NCBI GenBank assembly: GCA_015039365.1 | Contig: WION01000078.1 | Coordinates: forward strand, 122,106-186,105 | DNA length: 64,000 nucleotides | Reading direction: 5' to 3' | Source of the DNA: Amanita rubescens | Lineage: Eukaryota; Basidiomycota; Agaricomycetes; Agaricales; Amanitaceae | In this document: positions 34,321 to 43,612 of the stretch, in pieces | Numbering within the stretch: position 1 is the first letter of the stretch | How the letters are laid out: each line of letters opens with the position of its first letter | Made by a program: the position numbers and the translations under genes | Notes under the pieces: generated by a model | Told to the model about the DNA's origin: nothing | The model's database searches: none | The model's input: only the letters and a program-made list of their open reading frames with translations

Positions 34321-37300
34321 TTAAACTGGTGTGGGTCCTTGCGACGAATTCGCTTCTTCGCGTGCGCTCTTCCAGCGTTGCCAGTTCCCTTCGAGTTTTC
34401 GTCGATACTCTTCGTCGAAGGCCTTGTCATCCCACCCATAAAGGCGCGGATGTGGAACATAGAGAGGGAGGAGGTGCGGAGGTGTCGGCGTCGGCGGTCC
34501 AGAGGGGGTTGGAGATAGGGACGATGGGGGGAGGAGAGGAAGGGGTTTGTTTTGTCGTAACGCTGAAGGGTTTTTCTTATAGTATTCCTTTATTGCCTTC
34601 TTCGCGTTTTCCATGTGTTCCTCGGGTTCCCAGGTATTTTCTTCTTCGGGTAACCCTTTCCATTTCACCAAGAAACGTTTCCCTTGCCTCGTTTTTCTTA
34701 CCCCTTTCACCGCTTCTACTTCGTATTCTTCACGTCCATTAATAATTTCCGGTGGCGGCCGTGGTTCGTTTTCTTGCTGCGCCGGGAATTGCGGTTCATA
34801 AACTGGTTTAAGTTTCGACTCGTGGAAGACGTCGTGTATCCCCCATGTCGGTGGTAATTCCAGTTTATACGCTGATTTCCCTACCTCGGAAATTACTTTG
34901 AAGGGTCCGTGGAACTTTGCGTCGAGTTTTTTCGATGCCCTTGTTGTTTTAATTTTGGACGCATCTAGATATACTCGATCCCCTGGTTGATACCGTCGGG
35001 ATGGTTTGACGTGTTTATCATGTTGTCTTTTCATCCTTTCGGCTGCTTGTTCCAAGTTTGCTTTCACCGTTTTCCATGTTTCTTTGAATCTTTCGATATA
35101 TTCCGCAGCCGAGTGGTTTGCCGTTTCCGTTTTACCTTCCGTTCCTTTGAATGGATTTCTTCCCGTTGTAATCATGAAAGGGGAGAACCCTGTTGCCGAA
35201 TGTCGTCGATCATTATGACAGAATTGAGCTATGGGGAGCCAATCTGTCCAGTCGTCTTGTTTTTCGTTGACATACATCCGCAGATATTCTTCCAGTTCTT
35301 GGTTTACTCGTTCCGTTTGTCCATCTGTTTGGGGATGATACGCTGTTGAAGGGTTTGCTTCTATTCCCAACGTTTGGTATAATCCTTTCATAAATCCGGA
35401 TACGAATTGCGTTCCTCGATCCGATATGACCTTTTTTGGTAGTCCTTGTTCCTTGAATATATGTTCCCGATAAAGGTTTGCTACTCCTTGCGATGTTATC
35501 GTTGTATTACATGGAATGAAGTAAGCCTTTTTTGAGAATCGATCGACAATTACCAAGATCATATCTTTTCCCTTTGACGGTACTAACGGTCCGATGAGGT
35601 CTACGCTGATTACTGCCCATGGTTCCGACGGGATTTCGTTCGGTTGTAATGGCGCCGCCCTTGGTTGTCTATCGGGTTTATTGATCTGGCATTGATGGCA
35701 TGCTTTGATGTACGTTTCAATGTCCCGTTTCATGTTAGGCCACCAGAATCCTCTTGTCGTTAATTCCAGGGTTTTTGCGACTCCTGGGTGTCCTGCCGTT
35801 TTTACGTCATGGTTCGAACTGATTACCCTTTCTCGAATTTCTGGTTTTGCTGGTACGTATATTCGTCCTTTCCATTCCCAGCACTGATCGAGGGTATCGT
35901 ATTTGAAATCCGGGTCCTTTTCTTTTATTCCCTTGGTTACTTGTTTATCGAAATATCGGCGATGTGTGTTGCGAATTTCTTGTCGAATACTTAGCCATTC
36001 GTAACTTTCGTCATCTATTCTGATTTCGACTTTTCCGAATATATCTTCTTTCAGGAGAATGATTCCTTCGTTATCGTTTTCTCCTTTCGGGTGTCCGGCT
36101 CTTCTCGATAATATATCGGCTTTAGTATTTGTTTTCCCGGATCGATGCTTTATGACGAAGTTATATTCTTGTAGATCCATGATCCATCGGGCTTGTCTCC
36201 TGTTTAGGTTTTGCGGTTTTCGGAAATATGTAAGATTTTGATGATCTGTTAATACTTCCGTTACCGTTTCTGTTCCTTTTAGGTAGTGAGCCCAATCGTA
36301 GAATCCTTGCATTACCGCTAGCATTTCTTTGTCATATACTTCGTAATTCCTTTCTGCATCGTTTAGTGCTTTCGATATGAATGCTACGGGTTTCCAAATT
36401 CCGTCGTCGTCGAGTTGAGAAAGTATCGCCGCGATTGCAAAGTCTGATGCGTCCGTTTCCATTCGGAAGGGTCTTCCTGGTTTAGGGATGATGAGGACCC
36501 TTTCGGAGGCGATTTCCTTCTTTAATCCTTCGAACGCTTCTTGTTGTAATTCCGTCCATAACCATTCGGTCTTTCCCGTAAGTTTCGTTAATGCTTTCGC
36601 TATTTTCGCAAAGCCTTTAATGAACCTTCGGTAGAAGTTGACAAATCCGAGAAATTGTTGAAGTTCCCTTTTCGTTGTTGGCGTTGGCCATTCGGCTATC
36701 GCCTTCACCTTATTAGGGTCCATTCGTATTCCTTTATTTGAAATGATTAATCCTAGGAATTCGATCTCTTCTTGTTCGAAGTAACATTTCTCCGCTTTTA
36801 AGGAAAGTTGGTGTTGTCGTAATTTTTCGAGGATTCTTTTGACTTGTCCTTGATGTTCTTCTTTGTCTTTTGAGAATACTAGGATGTCATCCATATAGAT
36901 TACGACCCATCCTTCTGCAATTTCTTCTCTAAAGATATCATTCATCATTGTTTGGAATGTTGCTGGTGAATTGGTTAATCCGAAGAACATTACCAGCGGT
37001 TCGAATAATCCACGATTCGTTCGGAACGCGGCCTTCCATTCGTCTCCTTCTTTGATCCTGATATTATTGTATCCCCATCTTACGTCCATCTTCGAGAAGT
37101 ATTTTGCTTCGGATAATTTGTCGATTAATTCCGAGATTAACGGTAATGGATATCTGTTTTTGATAGTCATTTCATTTAGTTTTCGATAATCTTGGACTGG
37201 TCGTAGTTTTCCGTCTTTCTTTTTTACGAAGAAGAATGGCGATGCCATGGGTGATTTGCTTGGTTTTATCCTTCCCGTTTCCAATTGTTCTTTCAGGAAT

Positions 37301-38409
37301 TCGTCCAATTGTTTTTGTTCTTCTGGGTTTAACGGGTATATTTTGCAATCCACCATTTTTGCTCCTGGTGTTAATTCAATTGCGTGGTCCCATGCCCTTC
37401 TCGGTGGTAATTGGTCGAACGTCTGTTTTTCGAATACTTCTTTGTAATCGCGATAGGTTTCCGGCACTATTTCCTTCCAGGTTCTCTCGATTTGATTGGC
37501 TCCTGCAATATCAGTTGCAAAGTTTGATTTTGCTCGCACCTTTATCCAGGGGAGATCAACGTGTCGTATGAACTCGGGTCGATCGATATCAATGGCCAGT
37601 ATTTTATCTTCTTCTGGATTATATTGATCGATTTCATCCTCTGGTTCTCCGACCCACGATTCGTCGTAACATTCTCCTGGGCATTTTGAGAACTTTATTT
37701 GGGCCTTTCTCCATTCGATTTCTGGGTTATGATGTTCTAACCAATCGTGTCCGAGGAATACGTCTTTCTTTCCAATATTTACCACCGCTAGTTCCAGTGT
37801 TTCTTCATGGTCGTAAATTCTCATTTTGATTGTGACCATGTCCGTTATCTTTCCTCCGACGTTTAACGTTCCGTCGGCGTTAGTGGCGGTTATTGCTCGT
37901 GGTAGTTTGGTTGTGTTGATTTTATGTTCCTCGACAAATTGTTTGGATATCGCAGACATCATGCATCCGCTGTCGATTAATGCTATGGTGTCGAAGCTTT
38001 CTTCTGTATCCAGGGTGGTGAGGATGATTCGTATATCCATTTCCCTGTGTCCGGATGCTCCGATCCATTGCGGTTCTCTGAGTTTTCGCAGGTACCAGAT
38101 TGCTTCTTCCTCTTCGAGATCATTGATTTTATTGATTAATTCTTCATCAATTTGTTCTCTGAAGGTTTGATGGGCGAACGTTCGTAATTGCGTAATTCCT
38201 TGTTCCGGGTATTTCCATAATTGTCTTATCATCCATGCGGACGATGAATTTCTGAGTTTGTTTGTTTTGTCCCTTATCGATGTGTTTCGAATCTTTCCTT
38301 CCTTTTGTTTCACCTCGTATATTATTGATTCAAGGGATACATATTCGGAAGGTACTAGAGATTCATAAATACATCGATCGGAGATCAATGAAGAGGGACT
38401 ATCCTTCAT
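34321..38409 (-). CDS. pol: Retrotransposon Pol: protease, RT, RNase H, integrase, chromodomain
   Basis: This 1362-residue frame follows gag. Visible in order are an aspartic protease (ALIDSGCMMSAIS, about residue 145), reverse transcriptase (KMDVRWGYNNIRI, FGLTNSPATFQ, and the active site VVIYMDDILVF, about residue 500), RNase H (METDASDFAIAAIL), the integrase zinc region (HPGVAKTLE with CHQCQINK), the integrase core (VISVDLIGPL, ISDRGTQFVSGF, QTDGQTERVNQELE), a GPF-type segment (FHGPFKVISEVGKSAYKLEL) and a C-terminal chromodomain (EYEVEAVKGVRK, FLVKWKGLPEEENTWEPEEH, about residue 1250). The tail is Pro-rich. The order RT-RNaseH-IN and the chromodomain define a Ty3/Metaviridae chromovirus; chromodomains in this group direct integration to particular chromatin. 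Its ATG overlaps the gag stop. Confidence 0.97.
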   Translation of the reverse strand: MKDSPSSLISDRCIYESLVPSEYVSLESIIYEVKQKEGKIRNTSIRDKTNKLRNSSSAWMIRQLWKYPEQGITQLRTFAHQTFREQIDEELINKINDLEEEEAIWYLRKLREPQWIGASGHREMDIRIILTTLDTEESFDTIALIDSGCMMSAISKQFVEEHKINTTKLPRAITATNADGTLNVGGKITDMVTIKMRIYDHEETLELAVVNIGKKDVFLGHDWLEHHNPEIEWRKAQIKFSKCPGECYDESWVGEPEDEIDQYNPEEDKILAIDIDRPEFIRHVDLPWIKVRAKSNFATDIAGANQIERTWKEIVPETYRDYKEVFEKQTFDQLPPRRAWDHAIELTPGAKMVDCKIYPLNPEEQKQLDEFLKEQLETGRIKPSKSPMASPFFFVKKKDGKLRPVQDYRKLNEMTIKNRYPLPLISELIDKLSEAKYFSKMDVRWGYNNIRIKEGDEWKAAFRTNRGLFEPLVMFFGLTNSPATFQTMMNDIFREEIAEGWVVIYMDDILVFSKDKEEHQGQVKRILEKLRQHQLSLKAEKCYFEQEEIEFLGLIISNKGIRMDPNKVKAIAEWPTPTTKRELQQFLGFVNFYRRFIKGFAKIAKALTKLTGKTEWLWTELQQEAFEGLKKEIASERVLIIPKPGRPFRMETDASDFAIAAILSQLDDDGIWKPVAFISKALNDAERNYEVYDKEMLAVMQGFYDWAHYLKGTETVTEVLTDHQNLTYFRKPQNLNRRQARWIMDLQEYNFVIKHRSGKTNTKADILSRRAGHPKGENDNEGIILLKEDIFGKVEIRIDDESYEWLSIRQEIRNTHRRYFDKQVTKGIKEKDPDFKYDTLDQCWEWKGRIYVPAKPEIRERVISSNHDVKTAGHPGVAKTLELTTRGFWWPNMKRDIETYIKACHQCQINKPDRQPRAAPLQPNEIPSEPWAVISVDLIGPLVPSKGKDMILVIVDRFSKKAYFIPCNTTITSQGVANLYREHIFKEQGLPKKVISDRGTQFVSGFMKGLYQTLGIEANPSTAYHPQTDGQTERVNQELEEYLRMYVNEKQDDWTDWLPIAQFCHNDRRHSATGFSPFMITTGRNPFKGTEGKTETANHSAAEYIERFKETWKTVKANLEQAAERMKRQHDKHVKPSRRYQPGDRVYLDASKIKTTRASKKLDAKFHGPFKVISEVGKSAYKLELPPTWGIHDVFHESKLKPVYEPQFPAQQENEPRPPPEIINGREEYEVEAVKGVRKTRQGKRFLVKWKGLPEEENTWEPEEHMENAKKAIKEYYKKNPSALRQNKPLPLLPPSSLSPTPSGPPTPTPPHLLPLYVPHPRLYGWDDKAFDEEYRRKLEGNWQRWKSAREEANSSQGPTPV

Positions 38410-39743
38410 TGATCTTTCACAAAACCCAACTTTTCTTTCATTTCCGTTTTTTCTTCTTCGGTCATTGATCCGAAGTAGTCTCCTACAGCTTGCCTTCTAA
38501 TCACGGTTTTCCCTTTGCAGTATTTTGCGATGTGACCGATTTTTCCACAGTTATAACATTTTGGTGGAGGACGGGTTGTCGGGGTCTGGTCAACATCCAT
38601 TGCGTTTTCGTCTTTGACTTTAACCGTAATTGTTTCCTTTTTTGTTTGACTTGGCCCAGCTTGCGCATTTGTCCTTGTGACTTTGAATTCTCTTTTACCA
38701 TAGTACCTTTCGGCCTCTCGGAAGTGTTTTTCTATTTCCGTGGCCCTCGTGTACCATGCTTGGAGTTGTCCTGGCGTGCTACCATCTCCGGGGTTTCCTA
38801 GTTCGATCACTCTCCTCCCTACTCCGATTTTAACGCCTTTTTTGAATTGGTCGATCAAGGCGATTTCGTCGAAGCCTGAGAGTTGGGCCCATCCTTTGAA
38901 TTCGATAATGTATTCTTCGATGGTTTTATCTCCTTGTTTTAACTCTCGGAGTTTCTTTATAGCCTCGTCGCGTGTTTCCGTTGTTAAGAAGTATTGTCTT
39001 GCTTCTTCTGCGAATGCGTTCCAGTTTACGAAAGGCGGTTTGTGAATAAATTCGTATCTTTCCCATTCCGGATGATCTCCTGTTGCCGCTTCTGCTGGTA
39101 CTTCTGTGCACGCTTGATAATGTGTACAGGTTCGTCCGGGATAAGTCGTCGCAAATCGGATTCTTTCTTCATCATTTTGGGCAATTTCTCCTATTTTTCC
39201 ATTTGCCCAATTTGATGCCCGGTTTCCTTTTCCTTTCCTGATTCGTTGGATTGCGTATGTAACCCGTGCGATATCGTCCGTTAATCTTACTTGGACAAAA
39301 TAGTAATTCATCCTTCTGAGCCATGAGTCGATTTCTGCCGGTTCGCCTTCGTAATGTTCCGGTGGTTCTATCTTCAATTCCGGTGGTCGTGTCCTAAGTC
39401 TATCGGCGTCTCGGTCGGCTCTTTCCGCGGCTCTTCGTTCTCGTCCGAGTTGTCTTTCAAACTCCTGTTGTTGTTGAGCTAATTGTCTTTGGAAATTTTC
39501 ATTTTGTATCCGTAGTTGTTCTACAACAGTCGCAATACTTGCTCCCATTGCTGCTGCAGCAATAGTTGCGTCTTCAGTTTCCGTTGCGATTGTTTCCATT
39601 GTTGGTACGGCCATTGTTGAGTGTGCTCCAATGATATTTCCTGCTTCGTCAAAGGTTGGTTGGATGATTTGTACTCTGTTTCGTCGCATGATGTAAGTGA
39701 ATCCTGCCAGCGCGATGGCGGTTAACGCAGCTGGGAGGGCCAT
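38406..39743 (-). CDS. gag: Retrotransposon Gag with CCHC zinc knuckle
   Basis: This 445-residue frame opens with a hydrophobic stretch (ALPAALTAIALAGFTYIM). A coiled Gln/Glu/Arg-rich region follows (LRIQNENFQRQLAQQQQEFE), then the retrotransposon Gag core (ETRDEAIKKLRELKQGDKTI) and a single zinc knuckle CYNCGKIGHIAKYC near the C-terminus. It would assemble the virus-like particle and bind element RNA. The stop TGA shares bases with the pol start (ATGA), which suggests pol translation by termination-reinitiation or a bypass, not by classical frameshift. No stops or frame breaks are present. Confidence 0.95.
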   Translation of the reverse strand: MALPAALTAIALAGFTYIMRRNRVQIIQPTFDEAGNIIGAHSTMAVPTMETIATETEDATIAAAAMGASIATVVEQLRIQNENFQRQLAQQQQEFERQLGRERRAAERADRDADRLRTRPPELKIEPPEHYEGEPAEIDSWLRRMNYYFVQVRLTDDIARVTYAIQRIRKGKGNRASNWANGKIGEIAQNDEERIRFATTYPGRTCTHYQACTEVPAEAATGDHPEWERYEFIHKPPFVNWNAFAEEARQYFLTTETRDEAIKKLRELKQGDKTIEEYIIEFKGWAQLSGFDEIALIDQFKKGVKIGVGRRVIELGNPGDGSTPGQLQAWYTRATEIEKHFREAERYYGKREFKVTRTNAQAGPSQTKKETITVKVKDENAMDVDQTPTTRPPPKCYNCGKIGHIAKYCKGKTVIRRQAVGDYFGSMTEEEKTEMKEKLGFVKDQ

Positions 39744-39887
39744 GGTTTAACGGGTGTTTGGAGTTGTGTAGAGTTGTTGGTGAACTTGTGCAATATAAAC
39801 TGCAACAAGGTAAAGGTATGTGAGGTGTGCTATCAGGGCGATAGCAAGGAATATCCGTAGGAAATTCGTGGTGAGTGGTGTGAAGAA

Positions 39888-39899
39888 AAGCAACAAGCT
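39888..39899 (-). promoter_or_regulatory. Self-complementary primer-binding site of the retrotransposon
   Basis: Two bases inside the 5' LTR, the element strand reads AGCTTGTTGCTT. Its reverse complement AAGCAACAAGCT occurs inside the LTR at 40050-40061, about 33 bp after the first base of a TATATAA box. In Tf1/sushi elements the first bases of the mRNA pair with the PBS to prime reverse transcription, and this arrangement fits that mechanism. I recognised no tRNA 3' end here. Confidence 0.7.
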
Positions 39900-39901
39900 T
39901 A

Positions 39902-40225
39902 TGTCACGAGCCTTAGACAGGCTACACAACACAAGACTCAATCACTCGTAGATACTGCTGACCGTGTCAAGCAGCGAGGGCGAATACAAGAACCGTCGAG
40001 GTTCAGGGCAAAGTCAAGAGGGGGGCTCCGAGCTGTCCAAGGAAAGACTAGCTTGTTGCTTAGGGTATGTACTACAATATACGCTACTTATATACTACCT
40101 AGGGCGTAGGGTATGAGTCATTGGGTACAGGGTATGAGTCATACTATGTCATAGGGCGTAGGGTACATGAGTCAGTACATGCACGAAGCATGCGGCGTAT
40201 CAAGGAGTAAAACAGGGGCTTGACA
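39902..40225 (-). repeat. 5' LTR (right copy) with promoter
   Basis: 324 bp, the partner of 33643-33966. On the element strand TATATAAG (near 40085-40095) precedes AAGCAACAAGCT (40061-40050). If the transcript starts there, U3 is about 164 bp and R-U5 about 160 bp. Confidence 0.93.
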
Positions 40226-40469
40226 GAAATCTATGGTATATGTAACTAGCATTCAGTACTTAGTCATTATCTACACGTACCGACGTATATACAATGTCAG
40301 ACAAGCGAGCGCTCTATTGCGCCTCTTCAAGTCAAGCCGTTACGAATGGCACGAGAGCAGATAGAAAGTAGATAGAAAACGGCAAAAAAAAGTTTCACAT
40401 CCGAGAGCTTCGTGAACGCCTCCTTGTGCGCGTCCAACACCCTTAGTGTTAGGATATGCACTCATTATA
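40226..40469 (+). other. Continuation of F-box repeat flank after the retrotransposon
   Basis: The right target duplication GAAAT is followed by sequence with no gene. The part from 40443 (TTAGTGTTAGGATATGCACT) matches the upstream region of F-box gene 1. The following MITE-like element sits within this shared flank. Confidence 0.5.
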
Positions 40470-41228
40470 CTATGTGCCGCGAAATTGGACAAAACCCATT
40501 CCATTGCCAAAAATGGCAATGAAACATGATGATCATTGATGATCATGCACGATCATGATGAACTGTGATGAATCATCATGAATGGGAGTGATTCATGATG
40601 ATCCCTCGTGATTGCTTTTCCCCCCTTTGACTTGGGCTCTCATGAACAATCATGAACCATTCATGGTCCATGATGATCTTTGATATGGATTAAAATTTAG
40701 CTGACTTGTATTCATCCAGGATCATAAATAATCATTGGTGATCATTAATGATCATGTAGTAGCATACTTTCAGGCCATTGACATTGATTGTGGCAATTCT
40801 TCATGGATCATCAAGAATGGAAATGAACATCATTGACCACAGATGATCACTGGATTTTTTCCAGTTTGGGAGAGTGAAACTTGTCATAGCAATGCTAAGA
40901 TCATGGATGATCACAGGTGAACCACTGGTGATCATGAATAAGTTATGATGAACCGTGACTGGTTAAAATTGCACAGAAATTGCTTTTAATGAATGTTCAC
41001 CATTGTTCACCATCAACAACAAGTAAAGTAACAAGATATGGCAAAATCTGATAACTGATGTTCACAACAATTCATTAAGGATCATCACAATTCATTAATG
41101 ATCACCAATGATCACCAATGATCATGACAATTCTTCATGGATAATCAAGAATGGAAATAAACACCAGCCTTGACTACTGATGATCACTGATGATCACTGG
41201 GTTTTGTCCAGTTTGGAGGAGCAAATTA
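40470..41228. mobile_element. GATCAT-rich MITE-like element upstream of F-box gene 2
   Basis: Comparison with the upstream region of F-box gene 1 shows about 760 bp of extra sequence here. Subterminal inverted repeats AAATTGGACAAAACCCA (40482-40498) and its complement at 41198-41214 match in 16 of 17 positions. A TA on each side may be the target duplication. The interior is packed with GATCAT/ATGATC motifs and has a partial internal duplication (about 40793-40878 against 41129-41222, both from CAATTCTTCATGGAT to CCAGTTTGG). No coding capacity is seen. Confidence 0.65.
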
Positions 41229-41305
41229 TACAGTAGAATCGTTTACATAAAGCACAAACAAGATTGTACCTATCGGAGTCTCAATTGCTCTAGATCTGAT
41301 CGATC

Positions 41306-42544
41306 ATGAATGGACACTCGAAAATACCCTCCGAAATTTTCTGCGAAATATTTCAACTCCTCTGCTATAAACCTATCTCTCTCCATGTTCTGAATAATAG
41401 CTCATGTTTTGGGGAATTCCCGTGGGCTGTAGGACAAGTTTGCAAACACTGGAGAGAGGTATTTTTATCATACCCACATCTATGGACCTCTCTTTCCCTA
41501 CGGTATCATTTCAGCGACATTGTCGACGTGGATCGCCTCCACGAAATGAGTCGGCGTACACTCTTGTACCTTGAACGATCCGAGCGGTTACCACTCACCA
41601 TAACCGTTCAAAGTACATACGGGGGGTCGTTCGAAAGTTTTCCGAGGACGACGTGGAAACTGTTGCTTTCTTGTTCTGAAAGATGGGGAAGGGCGGATCT
41701 GACACTACGCCACGAATCTCTCTTACTTGATCTTCTCAGATGTAACATGCCAATCATCAAGTCGCTGAGGCTCTGTGCGGACTCGAATTTCGGGTTGTAC
41801 CACCCGTTTACCGCCGCGCCGCGCCTTACCGAACTTGACCTTCTCAAATGGATCGGAGGATGGGTGTTTCCTTGGTCGCAGTTGACCAAACTCAAGATAT
41901 GGAAATATGGAGAATCCGCTCAGGGTAAAAGGCTGGAAACAATTTTAACACAGTTACAAAACGTCGAGGAGCTACGCTTGGGCAAAGTTCGCGCCTGGGT
42001 CAGGAACGATGATCACGACCAGTGCCCTATCCGACTTGCGTCTCTCCGGTTGCTTGCGGTCCAAATATATCCTCGTGAAATCCTGACACAGATCGAAGCA
42101 CCTTTACTGGAACATCTTTGGGTGGATTGGCGTCCAGGATTTCTGGAGCAACATTATTCCCTTGTCTTTACTGAAGAACTATCATTTTTTATCCGTCATT
42201 CGTCATGCCGCATTCGCCGATTGACACTGCACAACTACGTATGTCAACTGTTGCCCCGTCTTATGAAGTTACTTTCGAGCGTCGAGGTGCTCTGCATCAA
42301 GACGACGGAATCTGAACATGGCTCTTTCCTTGTAGAGCATATTACGCGGATGAATGATGGCGTTTGCCTGCCTAACCTACGGGAATTGGAGGTGTCATGT
42401 CTCCAGGGCCGAGATGATGGTGATGAGGTTACGACCGCGATATCTGGTCTCATGGAAACACGGAGTGAAGAGTCGAGGTTGATATCTATGAGACGCGAGG
42501 ACGTGCCGCCGACAATGGTACGAATATTCATGTCGTTCAAATGA
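41306..42544 (+). CDS. F-box/LRR-like protein 2
   Basis: A single uninterrupted 412-residue frame starts MNGHSKIPSEIFCEIFQLLC. The first 60 residues form an F-box of the basidiomycete type (PSEIFCEI, then VGQVCKHWREVFLSYPHLWTSL). The remainder has leucine-rich segments such as LLLSCSERWGRADLTL, LTELDLLKWIGGWVFPW, LQNVEELRLGKV, LLEHLWVDW and LMKLLSSVEVLCIKT, and it ends IFMSFK like the other family members. It probably serves as a substrate receptor of an SCF ubiquitin ligase, by family knowledge only. No introns are seen. It is the only complete copy on this strand, and its promoter region contains the MITE-like insertion. Confidence 0.85.
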   Translation: MNGHSKIPSEIFCEIFQLLCYKPISLHVLNNSSCFGEFPWAVGQVCKHWREVFLSYPHLWTSLSLRYHFSDIVDVDRLHEMSRRTLLYLERSERLPLTITVQSTYGGSFESFPRTTWKLLLSCSERWGRADLTLRHESLLLDLLRCNMPIIKSLRLCADSNFGLYHPFTAAPRLTELDLLKWIGGWVFPWSQLTKLKIWKYGESAQGKRLETILTQLQNVEELRLGKVRAWVRNDDHDQCPIRLASLRLLAVQIYPREILTQIEAPLLEHLWVDWRPGFLEQHYSLVFTEELSFFIRHSSCRIRRLTLHNYVCQLLPRLMKLLSSVEVLCIKTTESEHGSFLVEHITRMNDGVCLPNLRELEVSCLQGRDDGDEVTTAISGLMETRSEESRLISMRREDVPPTMVRIFMSFK

Positions 42545-42599
42545 CGAACCTGCCTTGGGATCAGCCGTACTTCATTATCACAATCACTCCGCAGATCAA

Positions 42600-43612
42600 C
42601 TGAGCTGAACGGCCTTCGGCTCCCTCTACTTAACGACGGCGATGATCTGGCTCCCGCATCCGCCGCCGCCACTCCTTCCGCAGCATGGACACCAACTACT
42701 CACACACAAAGACAAATCTCTCTGGGACCAACTTCATTCCACTCTCCTCCCTATCTACCCCACGTCGTCGTTGGCCACGATAAACATATACTCCGACATC
42801 CTGGCCCACTCGTGACCCATTCGTGAACGCATCAGCTATCAATCTTATTGGCAAGTTATTATCCAGCGAAGACTACGTCAGTACGTCGCAGAACAGCTGA
42901 GCCAGGACTTGGATATCAAGAATATGATGAATGGCAATCTAGCCCTGGCGCAAGAAAGCAAATCCATCTGTAGCCGAGGTAGAAGAACGTGTAAGTTTAC
43001 TTGCCTCAGCCCTTTGTCGACACTAACCTTCCATGGAAGATACTGGAAGTTGCCCAGGGCATGGAATATATCCATTCAGAAGGCGCGACCTCCGTGGGGT
43101 ATATGTTCTACCTGAAATATATCATGTTGAAATGCTGACTTTTTTCTCCAGGAGAACATTCTGTTAGATGACAAGCTTCACGTTCAAATCGCTGACTTTG
43201 GACTAACCCGACTATCTGAAGCTACGAATACCCGATCCGGAGCGTTACACTTCAATTTTGCAGCCCCAGAGCTATTCGGTTTCTCCGAGGATGAGAATGA
43301 CTCTTCCGAAGACGTTCCAGCCAGAACGCAAATGTCGGATATCTATGCATTTGGTTGTCTTTATTATGAAGTAGGTCGTAATAAACATGCGGATGCTCTT
43401 GCTGAATTGCCAAGATCCATTATGATAGATACCTTCTGCCGGTAAACAAGAGATACAAATCTGGACCCTCGTCTCTCGAGGCACTCTTCCACCTTGGTTA
43501 GATGTGCCATCTTTGAGTGATAGGACGGAACGTGATTCAGTCCTGCTGGATGAGGGCGGCGTCAAAACGACCGAGAATGAACGATATCACGGAAAATATG
43601 GCGTTCGATAGT
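42600..43612 (+). pseudogene. Protein kinase domain remnant
   Basis: Segments of a Ser/Thr-Tyr-like kinase of the Agaricomycete type are visible. ILEVAQGMEYIHSEGA (near 43038) precedes an intron, then ENILLDDKLHVQIADFGLTRLSEA (subdomains VIb-VII with DFG), AAPELFG, SDIYAFGCLYYE, another intron at about 43370-43428, and in a shifted frame SCWMRAASKRPRMNDI, the subdomain XI region. The catalytic HxD loop is gone: a small deletion leaves GATSVG where HGDLRG is expected, and a second frameshift lies near 43525. The N-lobe is not recognisable in 42600-42900. The frame then runs directly into ABP1-derived sequence, so this is a dead, rearranged copy. Confidence 0.75.

Larger units (their letters stand above)
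33643..40225 (-). mobile_element. Complete Ty3-type LTR retrotransposon (chromovirus)
   Basis: Two 324-bp direct LTRs flank gag and pol on the minus strand, and GAAAT is duplicated at 33638-33642 and 40226-40230. The LTRs begin TGTCA and end TGACA and appear identical when compared line by line. Both reading frames are open, and pol ends in a chromodomain. Identical LTRs and intact frames suggest a recent insertion and possible activity. It landed in the repeated flank of the F-box unit. Confidence 0.95.

Noticed and set aside
40500..41200. CRISPR-like array suggested by repeated GATCAT blocks
   Set aside because: Repeats are short, irregular and without uniform spacers, in a eukaryotic genome; the inverted ends fit a transposable element.
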